NCBI GenBank assembly: GCA_910575775.1
Contig: CAJTEY010000033.1
Span: forward strand, 1 to 45,860
Reading direction: 5' to 3'
DNA length: 45,860 bases
From: Lachnospiraceae bacterium
GTDB lineage: Bacteria > Bacillota > Clostridia > Lachnospirales > Lachnospiraceae
Below are positions 27,207 through 35,838 of this stretch, piece after piece (position 1 is the stretch's first letter; the number at the start of each line of letters is the position of its first letter). Below the pieces are notes generated by a model. That model worked only from the letters and a program-made list of their open reading frames with translations. It did no database searches and was not told the origin of the DNA. The position numbers and the translations under genes are program-made.

Positions 27207-27920
27207 TTAATCAGTCCTTTTCTTTAACTTATAGCCCAAGCCTTTTATCGTAATCAGTTGTTTCGGGGTTGACGGGGTATCTTCAATCTTTTCCCGAATA
27301 TGGCGAATATGTACCATGATTGTGTTATCACAAATGCTGCTGTATTCCCCCCACACCTGTTCATATAGCCGTTCCTTACTGATAATCTTATCTGCATTTT
27401 CCATGAGATAAGATAATAACAGAAACTCCCTTCCTGTCAAATCAATTTCCTTTTCATTTTTATAAATCCGACTACTTTCCCTATCAAGCGCAAGTCCTCC
27501 GACAGTCAGCAGCCCTTTTACGTCTGTCCGCATGACAGACTGGTATTGCTGGCGGCGGAGCTGCGCTTTGATACGATAGACAACCTCCCGTGGGCTAAAG
27601 GGTTTTGTGATATAATCGTCACCGCCGCAGGACAGTCCAAGTATTTTGTCAATATCATCATTCTTTGAGGAAAGAAACAGGATAGAGCAAAACGAGAACT
27701 CCCGTATTTGCTTGCAAACCTCAATACCGTCAATGTCCGGCAGCATAATATCCAAAACAACCACGTCCGGCTGATATTCCCGGCATACCTGTACAGTGTC
27801 CATACCTGTGTACGCTTTCTTAATGTTTTTAAAACTATCTTGACGCAATACTTCTTCTATTAAATCAGCAATGTCTTTTTCATCATCTACTAACAATATC
27901 TTACGATCCATTGATTGCAT
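27207..27920 (-). CDS. OmpR-family response regulator
   Basis: The start at 27920 has AGGAGAAAAG upstream. 237 residues. Receiver with DDE acidic cluster, phosphorylated Asp in VVVLDIMLPDIDG and Lys in YITKPFSPREV. The winged helix carries IDLTGREFLLLSYLMENADKIISKERLYEQVW and ends TIKGLGYKLKK. It resembles VanR/BceR-type regulators that partner kinases guarding against cell-envelope stress. It abuts its kinase gene. The usual target, an ABC exporter of the FtsX type, survives only as the truncated permease downstream. Confidence 0.9.
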   Translation of the reverse strand: MQSMDRKILLVDDEKDIADLIEEVLRQDSFKNIKKAYTGMDTVQVCREYQPDVVVLDIMLPDIDGIEVCKQIREFSFCSILFLSSKNDDIDKILGLSCGGDDYITKPFSPREVVYRIKAQLRRQQYQSVMRTDVKGLLTVGGLALDRESSRIYKNEKEIDLTGREFLLLSYLMENADKIISKERLYEQVWGEYSSICDNTIMVHIRHIREKIEDTPSTPKQLITIKGLGYKLKKRTD

Positions 27921-28027
27921 CGCCTTTTCTCCTGCCGTCAACAGGCTTTTCTGCGCCCTTTCTCAAATCACATTATATACGGACTTGCGAACAATAACAA
28001 TAGACAGGCTACAAATAATATGTTCTA

Positions 28028-28195
28028 TCATACAAAGGCGACGGAAACCAGCAGAGCGGCCAGCAAACTGAATATACAAATCAGCGGGTTCCAAGGTACT
28101 CCCTTATCATAGCTGCGGTATCCTACCAGCCAATCACCAGAATGGACAGGACAGTCATTGCGCCCAAAATCAAGACAGTCTGCGTCGTTGGGGGA
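28028..28195 (-). pseudogene. Membrane-protein fragment
   Basis: The minus strand encodes two hydrophobic stretches: QTVLILGAMTVLSILVIGW, then, after a one-base shift at a TAG, GYRSYDKGVPWNPL and ICIFSLLAALLVSVAFV followed by TGA (28030-28028). It reads as the last two helices of a small membrane protein. No family is recognised and no start is present. Confidence 0.4.
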
Positions 28196-28224
28196 ACCAG
28201 ATATTGCCGTTGGTGTCCTCTGTC

Positions 28225-28497
28225 AAACGCTGTGCGGAGAGATTTGGCAGGGCAAACCTTGGAGACACTGGACCTCTCCGTAAGCGAAATTCGTGACAGC
28301 ATTACTCTGGATGGAACAGGACATTTGACGGCGGCTGGGGAGCTGGCCGTGATGCGGGAGGAAAATCATGCCTGGGCCATGGTTTTTGACGATACGGGAA
28401 CGGTCATATTTCAGAGCAGACTGCCGTCTTTCTGACAAATATTATTGTGGTTGTCCTTTTGATCTGGAAGAACACCCGGCACATTGAAAAGGCGGCT
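28225..28497 (+). pseudogene. Second histidine-kinase fragment, internally deleted
   Basis: The frame reads GQTLETLDLSVSEIRDSIT and on through the outer sensor (AWAMVFDDTGTVIFQSRLP). It then shifts frame at CTGCCG and continues as VFLTNIIVVVLLIWKNTRHIEKA, the second membrane helix of the same kind of kinase. The rest of the sensor between them is missing. LP occurs at both sides of the expected gap (RLP and an LPVFLTN context), so a short direct match may have guided the deletion. The catalytic part is replaced by NifS sequence. Confidence 0.6.
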
Positions 28498-28990
28498 CTA
28501 TCGGGAGAGACCATGCAGGAGAGGGCGGCAAGGGGAACGGCTCTTAGGGATTATCTGATTGACCGGGTGCTTGCGGAGATGCCGTATACGAGGCTGAACG
28601 GGCACAGGCAGGACAGGCTGTCTAACAACGCCCACTTCTGTTTTCGGTTTATAGAGGGGGAGTCTCTGCTGATTTTGCTGGATCAGCGGGGCATCTGCGG
28701 CTCCAGCGGCTCGGCGTGCACCTCGGGGGCACGCCGAGCCGCCCCATGTGCTTCTCGCCATCGGCTTACCCCATGAGATTGCCCATGGGTCGCTTAGGCT
28801 GACGCTCTCGGCGGAAAACACGAGAGAGGAACTGGACAGAACCGTGGAGGCGCTGGACGGTCTTCCGCCAGTGAAGGTGCACTGTTCCCTTCTGGCGGAG
28901 GAAGCGATCCATGCGGCGCTCTGGGACTATGCGAAGAAGCAGGGGATTACGATTGAAGGCTTGAAGGAGCCTGCGTCAACAGATCAGTAA
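28498..28990 (+). pseudogene. NifS-NifU fusion remnant (cysteine desulfurase end joined to scaffold end)
   Basis: Residues SGETMQERAARGTALRDYL through ESLLILLDQRGICGSSGSACTSG are the C-terminal part of a NifS/IscS desulfurase, including the catalytic Cys loop (SSGSACTSG). A palindromic rearrangement at 28706-28742 breaks the frame, which resumes as HVLLAIGLPHEIAHGSLRLTLS-like sequence. At about 28853 the text changes in frame from NifS (TREELDRTVEAL) to the end of a NifU/IscU scaffold (DGLPPVKVHCSLLAEEAIHAAL). In intact genomes nifU follows nifS, so one deletion removed the end of one and most of the other. It is not expected to make Fe-S clusters. Confidence 0.75.
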
Positions 28991-29611
28991 TTAAGTATTC
29001 GATGCATCGCTTTCCGATTTTGCCTCACGCACCGTCGTGACCTTCCGCACGCCGGGCAGCCGGCTGATGCGGTCGCGGACAGCCTGCGTGTCGGCGCTCA
29101 TGCGGACGCTCACTTGGTAGTTAAAGGAGTCCGCCAGAGGATTTTCGCCAAAGCCTTCGGTCAGTTCCGTCATCTCTTCGCCATTCTCGCCAGTAAAATA
29201 GGCGGCTTTAAACTCTTCCCATGCCTCGTCTCCGCTGACATACTGCAGGGAGATGGACTGGCAGTCAGAGATCTCGCATATCCCGGCAATTTCCTGGCCG
29301 ATACGATCAATCTCTTTTTGGGACAAATCCGCATCCATAAAGACCGCAAGCTGTTTTTCCTGATAGATGTTGTAGGCGAGAGAGGTGGAGCTGACTGCAA
29401 AGATGCAGAACAGCGCGGCGGCAGCGCGTATCCTGCGGTAACGGCTGGAATGGATGCTGCGGTCAAAACAGCCAGTGCCGCCGGCGGAGCGGGCGCGCGG
29501 TGAGAAGCAGTGGCGGCTCCCGCGAGCCGTAACCGTTTCCTGTAAGGCATCCGCCATCTCGGGTGGCATGGCGAGGGATTCTTTTATCTTAATCATATTC
29601 TTTTCATTCAT
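28991..29611 (-). CDS. Putative anti-sigma factor with an FtsX-like extracellular domain
   Basis: 206 residues. An N-terminal cytoplasmic part (MIKIKESLAMPPEMADALQET, then a basic stretch) leads to one membrane helix near 65-85 (AAALFCIFAVSSTSLAY). The outer part follows the FtsX extracellular domain closely: AVFMDADLSQKEIDRIGQEI, DEAWEEFKAAY, ENPLADSFNYQVSV and LPGVRKV. Full FtsX has four helices, so this is a domain borrowed onto a single-pass protein. It follows the sigma-factor gene in the same direction with 80 bases between. The anti-sigma role is inferred from that pairing and topology. Confidence 0.7.
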   Translation of the reverse strand: MNEKNMIKIKESLAMPPEMADALQETVTARGSRHCFSPRARSAGGTGCFDRSIHSSRYRRIRAAAALFCIFAVSSTSLAYNIYQEKQLAVFMDADLSQKEIDRIGQEIAGICEISDCQSISLQYVSGDEAWEEFKAAYFTGENGEEMTELTEGFGENPLADSFNYQVSVRMSADTQAVRDRISRLPGVRKVTTVREAKSESDASNT

Positions 29612-29691
29612 AGCGTGACCTCCATGTATCTAGTGAATTTTTGTTGATATTTGCGCAACTGCAATAACCATAAAAGAGGTTCGTACTTGTT

Positions 29692-30159
29692 TTATTCTTC
29701 CATCTCCAATCGCAGAACCTCCCGTGCTCTCTGCAGCCGCTTCTTGACGGCGCTTTCGGACAGCCCAAGGATTTCCCCTATCTCTTTTACCGAATATCCC
29801 TCAAAATAGTGCAGAAGGAGCACGGTCTTCCATTTGGCAGGCAGGGCGTACAGCTCCTGTACATGCGCATGTTCCTCTGCCAGAAGACATTCCTGGAGCG
29901 GCTCTAAATCCAGACAGGAGTGTCGTCTGCGAAAGCGAAGACAATCCTTACAACAGTTCGACGTAACCCGCAGCAGCCACGCCTTTTCGTGGTCCGAAGA
30001 GACAAACGCGGGCGCTTTTTCCAGATAGCGCAGCAGCGTCTCCTGCAGGGCGTCCTGTACATCATGGGGATTGCCCAGAAGCAGATAGGCGGTGCGGTAG
30101 AGCATGTCGCCATAGTCTTGCAGCACGCGGCTGATCTCAGACTTGTTTTTTTTGTTCAC
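29692..30159 (-). CDS. ECF-type sigma-70 family RNA polymerase sigma factor
   Basis: GTG 30159 is preferred, with AAAGGGGG 8 bases upstream; the open frame to 30303 adds residues unlike the family. 155 residues. Region 2 is visible in YRTAYLLLGNPHDVQDALQETLLRYLEK and AWLLRVTSNCCKDCLRFRRR. Region 4 is ALPAKWKTVLLLHYFEGYSVKEIGEILGLSESAVKKRLQRARE. Its partner downstream is a single-pass protein likely to hold it at the membrane, so the signal should come from the cell envelope. Confidence 0.88.
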   Translation of the reverse strand: MNKKNKSEISRVLQDYGDMLYRTAYLLLGNPHDVQDALQETLLRYLEKAPAFVSSDHEKAWLLRVTSNCCKDCLRFRRRHSCLDLEPLQECLLAEEHAHVQELYALPAKWKTVLLLHYFEGYSVKEIGEILGLSESAVKKRLQRAREVLRLEMEE

Positions 30160-30438
30160 AGTGGATTCCCCCTTTCGTAGCTTATAATGATAAAGAAACA
30201 CGCGGCAGCCGGAATCTGATCGCAGCCGGGTTTCTAAGAGAGCTCTCACCCTATATACGGGCGCGGGGCATAAAAGGTGACAAAATTTTTGCGTGCATAT
30301 CATTTTTATTTTATGGGAGTTGACAGAAGAGGAAAATAATCGGATGCACCGAAAATCGCCGGGCGTAAAGAAAAAATGGTTTCGATATGAAGGAAATTGC
30401 AGTATTGGTCGAAACGATGAACAGGCGGGATCGGACGA

Positions 30439-30696
30439 TCAAAATCCCGCCATAATCATTGCCATAAGCTGATCGCGCTGTACGGCATCTTCCGTGCCTT
30501 TGATGCCGGAAACCATACCGTCGAGATTGAGTTTGCTGTTGGCGGCGAGCATCAGTTTTCTCTGGAAATCTCGTTTTGCAATCTCCGCTTCCTCAGCTCT
30601 GCGTTCGGCACGCGCCTGATTGCGCAGCTTCACGGAAAGCTCCATGGAATCTAAAACCTGCTGCATAGATGTCAGTCCGTTTGTGATCTGGCTCAT
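30439..30696 (-). CDS. Conserved-looking small protein, 85 residues
   Basis: ATG 30696 with GGAGG 5-6 bases upstream. It is helical and charged (SMELSVKLRNQARAERRAEEAEIAKRDFQ) with no membrane segment or Cys; probably a short coiled coil. I do not recognise the family. It is a single gene between two differently directed units, and the good start signal and even composition argue that it is real. Confidence 0.65.
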   Translation of the reverse strand: MSQITNGLTSMQQVLDSMELSVKLRNQARAERRAEEAEIAKRDFQRKLMLAANSKLNLDGMVSGIKGTEDAVQRDQLMAMIMAGF

Positions 30697-30852
30697 ATGA
30701 ATCCTCCGTGTCAGAACGGTTTCGCGCGTTCTGCTTCTTTGTTATATAATAATTATCGGCAGACTGGCGGATGTTCAGAAGGGCAGACTTGTGAAAAAAC
30801 GGGATTCAAAAGAAAATATAATGCAGCCAGTGAAATTCGGATCACTATATAG

Positions 30853-30858
30853 TATAAT
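30853..30858 (+). promoter_or_regulatory. -10 box of the inositol-phosphatase gene
   Basis: TATAAT, with GTGAAA 17 bases upstream (30830-30835) as a weak -35. It lies about 40 bases before the first ATG of the gene. Confidence 0.5.
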
Positions 30859-30896
30859 TGCCGTAGGGCAAAATCTGGGCGGCGGAAAAGGGAAGA

Positions 30897-31709
30897 ATGG
30901 ACAATAGGAACGCTTCGGCTGCTGACGGATGGGAAAGGATGGAAAATAAAATGGAGATGCAGGAGATCATTGCGCTGGTAAAGGAGACGAAAGCCTTTGT
31001 AGACAACAGGGAGAGGGCCGGGCACGTGAAGGTCAAGGGGCTTGCGGACTATGTGACGCAGGTGGACACCGATATCCAGAGCTTTCTGGCACGTGAGCTG
31101 GGGAACCGCTTTCCCGATATCCAGTTTCTGGGAGAGGAAGAAGGGCTGCATGAGATGTCCGGGGACACATACTGGATTCTTGACCCCATAGACGGCACTA
31201 CCAACCTGATTCACGATTACCAGCACAGCGTGGTGTCGCTGGCGCTCTATGAAAAAGGGGAGATTACGCTGGGAATCATCTATGATCCTCTCCGGGAGGA
31301 CGTGTATCATGCGCAGAAGGGTACGGGCAGTTTTCTGAACGGCGTCCCGATTCATGTTTCGGATGCTGAAACTCTGGGCGAGACGATCATTACCGTGGGA
31401 ACCTCGCCCTACGACAGGGAAGTGGCGGACGAAAATTTTAAGCGCATCCGGCGTGTGTTCGATCACGCGCAGGATATCCGCAGGACGGGCACGGCGGCAA
31501 TGGATCTGGCATATGTGGCATGCGGGCGCACGGGGGGATTTTTTGGGCCGAAACTCAGCCCGTGGGATTTTGCGGCGGGGCAGCTTCTGGTGAAAGAGGC
31601 GGGCGGCAGAGTGACGGACTTTGCGGGGGAGGAACTGGATTTTCTGCAGAGAGGCAGCGTCGTGGCTTCCAACGGAAAAGTTCACGAGGAGCTGCTGGGG
31701 CTGTTGTAA
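30897..31709 (+). CDS. Inositol monophosphatase family protein (SuhB/CysQ type)
   Basis: A Mg-dependent phosphatase of sugar phosphates, inositol phosphate or nucleotide 3'-phosphates. The metal-site motifs are complete: FLGEEEG (Glu), DPIDGTTNLIH and, near the end, SPWDFAAGQLLVKEAGG. RRTGTAAMDLAYVACGR is also typical. Length is 270 from ATG 30897; starts at 30939 (MENKMEMQEII) or 30951 fit the family better, since the first 14 residues look like leader. Monocistronic. Confidence 0.9.
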   Translation: MDNRNASAADGWERMENKMEMQEIIALVKETKAFVDNRERAGHVKVKGLADYVTQVDTDIQSFLARELGNRFPDIQFLGEEEGLHEMSGDTYWILDPIDGTTNLIHDYQHSVVSLALYEKGEITLGIIYDPLREDVYHAQKGTGSFLNGVPIHVSDAETLGETIITVGTSPYDREVADENFKRIRRVFDHAQDIRRTGTAAMDLAYVACGRTGGFFGPKLSPWDFAAGQLLVKEAGGRVTDFAGEELDFLQRGSVVASNGKVHEELLGLL

Positions 31710-31781
31710 AGGTAGTGGATGCCGGAGCATCGCAGTAAACCTGCTGCGCGGCAGAGGCTGCCGCATCCTGCTTTGCAAAAA

Positions 31782-32090
31782 TTATGGCTGCCTGCTGATA
31801 CGTGCAGCGGTTTCCTCATCCTCTGCGGCATTCTCAGGTTCTCCCAGCGCAAGGTATATTCTGGCGCGGTCCGCATATTCCGGATTAAGCTGGACGGCTT
31901 TTGTGTAAGACTGGAGCGCTTTTTCGAGGTCACCTTTTTTCTCCCGTGTGATTCCGGCGTGCCTGTAGGGGGTGCCAAATCCGGCTTTAGCGCAAGAGCG
32001 CTGTCGCAATCAGCAAGCGCTTCCTCATATTTGCCCCAGCAGGCATAGGCATACCTGCGGTCATTATAGAACACGGCATTGTCAGGCTGT
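31782..32090 (-). pseudogene. TPR-repeat protein fragment, frameshifted
   Basis: The minus strand gives AVFYNDRRYAYACWGKYEEALADCDSALALKPDLAP, then in the next frame YRHAGITREKKGDLEKALQSYTKAVQLNPEYADRARIYLAL and an acidic end (31782). These are two tetratricopeptide repeats. The frame changes at a five-base C run (31972-31968 on the minus strand) that would be in frame with six. The N-terminal part of the gene is absent. Confidence 0.6.
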
Positions 32091-32218
32091 CATCTGGTCT
32101 TCCTTTACACGCTGCGCTTCTGAGGCGGTTTCCCGGGAGGTGATTTTACAAGACTGAATAGTCTTTTGGAGTTCATAAAGAATTTAATGGATTCCATGAA
32201 CATTATCGACACAATGAT

Positions 32219-32527
32219 TTGTCAAAAACACTGTCAATTCATATTGGCTTATATGCAAGAGAATTTCAAGTAGCGCTGATTGGACCGTATCATTCATATG
32301 ATTTGGATTGTGCCGTTCTGCAAGATGACATTCTTACAGTTCTACAAGACAACATGATAACGCAGATAAAGATTACCGATGCCTATATAATTCGCCATGT
32401 TGTGCTGGACTGTTTGGGTTGTAACTTTGCAATTTATAAATTTACAATACGTGAAAACTTGATTTGCTTGTACGATTTTGAGAATAACTACTATGAAATA
32501 GATTTTAATGGAAAGCATATCATATAG
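32219..32527 (+). CDS. Hypothetical protein, unrecognised
   Basis: A 102-codon frame that stays open about 60 bases further upstream without a clear start or ribosome site. It contains GLYAREFQVALIGPYHSYDL and an aromatic, acidic C-terminus (YDFENNYYEIDF). The composition is protein-like and AT-rich, unlike the GC-rich TPR remnant before it. It may be another fragment. Function unknown. Confidence 0.3.
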   Translation: MSKTLSIHIGLYAREFQVALIGPYHSYDLDCAVLQDDILTVLQDNMITQIKITDAYIIRHVVLDCLGCNFAIYKFTIRENLICLYDFENNYYEIDFNGKHII

Positions 32528-32825
32528 CTTCCGTGAGTTCTCTTATCCGCATGAAATTGACAGTGAGGATACAGTCTTTCAGCGGGCGGTTTCGCTCTTG
32601 GCAGACGAATTGCAGATTGAAGCGGAACAACAACCTGTTCCCTTGTCTGTATTGTCCTTTCCAGGCTTGGAAATACTGCAACATCAGCGCAGGGTGTTGC
32701 TGGATAGGAGAGATGCGCGCCTTACTCGGATTGAGCCGGATTGTAAAAACCCGACTTATCTGAAAACGGTGTTAGGCGTTGGGTACAAGTTCAGTGCTGA
32801 CACTACAGAAAACGGTACTTTGTAG
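32508..32825 (+). pseudogene. OmpR-family response-regulator remnant
   Basis: LSFPGLEIL and RRVLLD (about 32655-32705) are the start of an OmpR-type DNA-binding domain. RIEPDCKNPTYLKTVLGVGYKF (about 32727-32795) is its very end. The recognition helix between them is missing and the receiver domain is not visible. This is another internal deletion that happened to leave an open frame. Confidence 0.6.
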
Positions 32826-32950
32826 AACGCTCTTTTTCTGGTAGCATAACCCAATTTCTGTGCCGCTCTCCGCAGCCTCCTCCTTCCTCCGGGTCCGGCT
32901 CCTGTCCACAGCAGGCTGACAGGTCAGTCAGACAGACCCGGCAGGATGTA

Positions 32951-32979
32951 GTGACCGCTTTGCGGTGCAAAACGGTCAC
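32951..32979. terminator. Weak hairpin downstream of the GNAT gene
   Basis: GTGACCG (32951-32957) and CGGTCAC (32973-32979) form a 7-bp stem with a 15-base loop, lying 17 bases past the GNAT stop. There is no T run. Confidence 0.3.
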
Positions 32980-32995
32980 CCGTTTAATGGATTAC

Positions 32996-33529
32996 TTAGA
33001 TGGCATCATTTAGCTTGGCATATATATAAGTGTCTTTCCAAATTGCGTTTTCACTTTCATCTTTCCAGAAGTACACATTTTTTCTAAAATGCGCTTCACG
33101 TTGGAATCCTAATGATTCAAGTAATTTCCATGAACTATTGTTATTGGGGTCGCATTCGGCATATATCCTATGGACGCCATTGGAAAATGCCTGTTGAATT
33201 AAAGCTTTACAGCTTTCCGTAGCATAACCATATCCCCAATAATTTCGATTAAATACATATCCCATTTCCAGTGCTTCACAGTCCCGTTTACCCATATATA
33301 CATTCCCAATCATTTTGTGGGAATCCTTTAATTCGACAGCAATCATTTCATCTGTACTGATGCGCCATTCAAGATTTTCTTTTGTTTCATCAAAGGTTAG
33401 CGGTTTATATGGTTCATATGTCACAACTTCCTTATCAGATAAGTATTCATATAAGTCCTGCACATCTTCCTTCTTGTATCTTCTTAAAATCAATCTTTCC
33501 GTTTCTGCTATCATTATTTTATTCTTCAT
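32996..33529 (-). CDS. GNAT-family N-acetyltransferase (RimJ/RimL type)
   Basis: I chose ATG 33529 (MKNKIMIAETERLILRRYK), since ETERLILR is the standard first strand of this group. The frame is open to 33619 but adds unrelated residues. 177 residues. The acetyl-CoA loop is represented by YVFNRNYWGYGYATESCKAL, followed by CDPNNNSSWKLLESLGFQREA. It probably acetylates an amine of a small molecule or protein N-terminus; the target is unknown. It is the first of a run of leftward single-domain genes. Confidence 0.88.
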   Translation of the reverse strand: MKNKIMIAETERLILRRYKKEDVQDLYEYLSDKEVVTYEPYKPLTFDETKENLEWRISTDEMIAVELKDSHKMIGNVYMGKRDCEALEMGYVFNRNYWGYGYATESCKALIQQAFSNGVHRIYAECDPNNNSSWKLLESLGFQREAHFRKNVYFWKDESENAIWKDTYIYAKLNDAI

Positions 33530-33673
33530 GTTGTACATCCCTAAATTTTTTGAAAACCTATCAATAACTTTTATAAACACATTCAAGATAAGATCAGTTA
33601 TACAGGTTCTCTTATCCATGCAACAGTATTTTGAAATTCCGATTCAATATTCAGGCACATAAGAGGGAACTTC

Positions 33674-34150
33674 TTATAAAGATTCAACAGGAAAAAATAG
33701 CTTGTTTTTTCCTGTTGCAGGCTCAGTATAATCACACACTGCACCTGCGAGCTTCATTCCTTTTTCAGAAATGGTATTATTTATTACCTCGTCAAATATT
33801 TCGCCATATCTGTTTGGTTCAATGTCCACAACAATATATTTTCGCGCTGGAATAACCCATTTAGTCCATCCTTCAGGTGCAATTGCATCAGCATAAGTTT
33901 CAACACCTGCAAGGTATAATCCCCTTGTAAACTGGTGAGTCCATGGGCGAAAAGACCTACTCTCATCACTCATTGCACCCCAAAATCCAACATATGTCCC
34001 ATCTGGATTTTTCATTCCAAGAGCGGCCACTTCATTAAAATGAGAATTTGCTTCCTGCCATAATTGTTGAACGATATTTTTCCCTGTAGTACATAAGCCC
34101 TCTTTACCAATGACAGTAATCATTGGTAAATCTATAATCTTTATTTCCAT
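33674..34150 (-). CDS. GyrI-like small-molecule binding protein (AraC effector-binding fold)
   Basis: Start taken at ATG 34150 (MEIKIIDLPMITVIGKEG). 158 residues. The stand-alone effector-binding domain is recognised by the first strand and VIGKEG, by WGAMSDESRSFRPW and by the closing KWVIPARKYIVVDI and GKNKLFFPV. Such proteins bind hydrophobic or cationic compounds and may sequester drugs. There is no DNA-binding domain. Confidence 0.75.
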   Translation of the reverse strand: MEIKIIDLPMITVIGKEGLCTTGKNIVQQLWQEANSHFNEVAALGMKNPDGTYVGFWGAMSDESRSFRPWTHQFTRGLYLAGVETYADAIAPEGWTKWVIPARKYIVVDIEPNRYGEIFDEVINNTISEKGMKLAGAVCDYTEPATGKNKLFFPVESL

Positions 34151-34192
34151 AAGCAATACACTCCCCCAACTATTCATCAAATCTGAAGTCTA

Positions 34193-34768
34193 TTAAAACA
34201 TAATTTTTAAAAGACAAAAATCAAATCCTTGTCGTATACTTTGCAAAACATCTACATTAACAGGTCTTTCAAAAATTATTTCAAATAATTTTTTGTTATA
34301 TCCTGCGGTACAATGACACCATGTTAGTGAATCAGAGGTTCTTGCTGCCTCCAACATAGGACATTCGCAAGTAAACATTTTTGTATATAGCTGATTATCT
34401 CTGATAAACCAACCGGCGCCGTTTGCATTCATAGTTTCTACAAATCTAAATAAATTCTGATCCAGAGAAAGATAGAGTTGCCTTAAACTGTTCGCCGTAT
34501 CTTCCAGTTTACCGTTTTCATTACAATAGCAGCCTTGACGAATGTTCTTTATTGTTCTTTCATCAAATCGCTTTTCCAGTACAGCAGATAATTTTTCCAC
34601 CCATTCTGCACGGATTTTCGGCGTTACATTTATAGTTAATGGAAGTTCTGTCATTATGGCTTCTGTCGTTTCTTTGGAAACATTTTCTTCCAAACTATGT
34701 TTTAATCTTTCCAACTCATCTAACTCCAATGTTGAAGAAATTTGATCTGGCATAGAAAAATTTTTCAT
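34193..34768 (-). CDS. Cys-rich conserved protein, DUF6144-like
   Basis: 191 residues. Cysteines occur in ordered pairs, CYCNENG, CECPML and WCHCTAGYNKKLFE, which suggests metal binding or a redox centre. I associate the CHCTAGY motif with the DUF6144 group, but this is from memory. It lies 7 bases downstream of the nucleotidyltransferase gene stop and is probably co-transcribed with it. Confidence 0.65.
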   Translation of the reverse strand: MKNFSMPDQISSTLELDELERLKHSLEENVSKETTEAIMTELPLTINVTPKIRAEWVEKLSAVLEKRFDERTIKNIRQGCYCNENGKLEDTANSLRQLYLSLDQNLFRFVETMNANGAGWFIRDNQLYTKMFTCECPMLEAARTSDSLTWCHCTAGYNKKLFEIIFERPVNVDVLQSIRQGFDFCLLKIMF

Positions 34769-34775
34769 ATCAATA

Positions 34776-35561
34776 TTACCATTCTTTTATATTTGGTCTT
34801 GGTTCCCGCCACCATTCCTGAAAATCTTTTGAATATCTTGTTAAAACTACTGCAATATCTGTAGGTGGCACGTAAGTTGTGATCTCAATATACTTGTCCA
34901 CAAATCTGTCTGCAGCTTGTATATTTTGGGAGATTTCAAGTTCTTTCCCCAAATTTACCAGCTCCACAGTTTTTTCAGACACAGACTCAACCTGCTGCTC
35001 CAGTCGCCTGTTACAATCAAACAAAATTTCGTTTTCTTGAAGTATCAATCGGTATATGCTGTAAATAATTTCTGCTATTGTGTGTATTTTCATATATCCA
35101 TCAATTGGGCATGATTTAAGAAAATAATGATAATTAAGCCAAAAATTCGAGTAAAATGATAATAATTTTTCCTCTTTTTCTGCTTTCTGGAATACGGGAA
35201 TCAGTGGCAGTATATCTTCAATCTCTGCATCATTACAAAATAATATTCTTGCTTTCATAAAACTATTTCTGGCGGGTTCGCTGCCTTTCGATGCCAAGTC
35301 TTTCAAATATTGCTTTGTCATATATTTAATGTCAAAATATCCGCCCTCATATGTACACAATCCATCTATTGTTTCTGCTGTAGTGTTATTCTTTTCCTTT
35401 TTTGTATATTCTTCTTCTGATAAAATAATGATACCATCTAAATCTGAGTCTGCCCTCTCCGTACCTTTGGCCACAGAACCCGCAAGTATCGAAGCTATAG
35501 CCCCTTGTTTTCTAAAATATTCTTTCATATTTTCAATAGACTGTTCGTGATGTTTATACAT
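34776..35561 (-). CDS. Nucleotidyltransferase-domain protein (aminoglycoside adenylyltransferase-like)
   Basis: 261 residues. The catalytic signature GSVAKGTERADSDLDGIIIL gives the G-S motif and the first two Asp; the third acidic residue is likely in GGYFDIKYM. The remaining helical domain ends REPRPNIKEW. Relatives transfer AMP to antibiotics or act as toxin-type MNT proteins. No HEPN partner is adjacent, which favours an enzyme acting on a small molecule. Resistance is not shown. Confidence 0.8.
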   Translation of the reverse strand: MYKHHEQSIENMKEYFRKQGAIASILAGSVAKGTERADSDLDGIIILSEEEYTKKEKNNTTAETIDGLCTYEGGYFDIKYMTKQYLKDLASKGSEPARNSFMKARILFCNDAEIEDILPLIPVFQKAEKEEKLLSFYSNFWLNYHYFLKSCPIDGYMKIHTIAEIIYSIYRLILQENEILFDCNRRLEQQVESVSEKTVELVNLGKELEISQNIQAADRFVDKYIEITTYVPPTDIAVVLTRYSKDFQEWWREPRPNIKEW

Positions 35562-35619
35562 GGTTCCTCCGGTTTATCAACTAACTGTTTTATTGTATTC
35601 CAATATTACAAACAATTCA

Positions 35620-35838
35620 TCAACAATTCTTAAGCCATATTTGGATTTTTTCAATTTGTTTCATTTTATTGGAAAGTGTATATGTAATCACATAGAATGA
35701 CCGATCCTCGTAACATCCATTTACATTACGGACATATGGCATCCCGTTTTGTATTGTTGCCAGAGCAATTATCTTGTCCTTGTTTAAGCGCTTATTCAAT
35801 ATTTTTTCTGTTTTCCAAGCAAGCTTTTCCGTTTTCAT
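35620..35838 (-). pseudogene. Pyridoxamine 5'-phosphate oxidase-like protein, truncated
   Basis: The first 60 residues match the flavin-binding PPOX-like family (LNKRLNKDKIIALATIQNGMPYVRNV, SFYVITYTLSNKMKQIEK). After IEK relatives read NP; here a six-base A run (35651-35646 on the minus strand) is one base short of that frame. Even if restored, a stop follows within a few codons, so the C-terminal half is deleted. Confidence 0.65.

Noticed and set aside
30753..31778. Minus-strand frame of 341 codons opposite the inositol phosphatase
   Set aside because: The plus strand carries all metal-site motifs; the opposite frame is a composition shadow.
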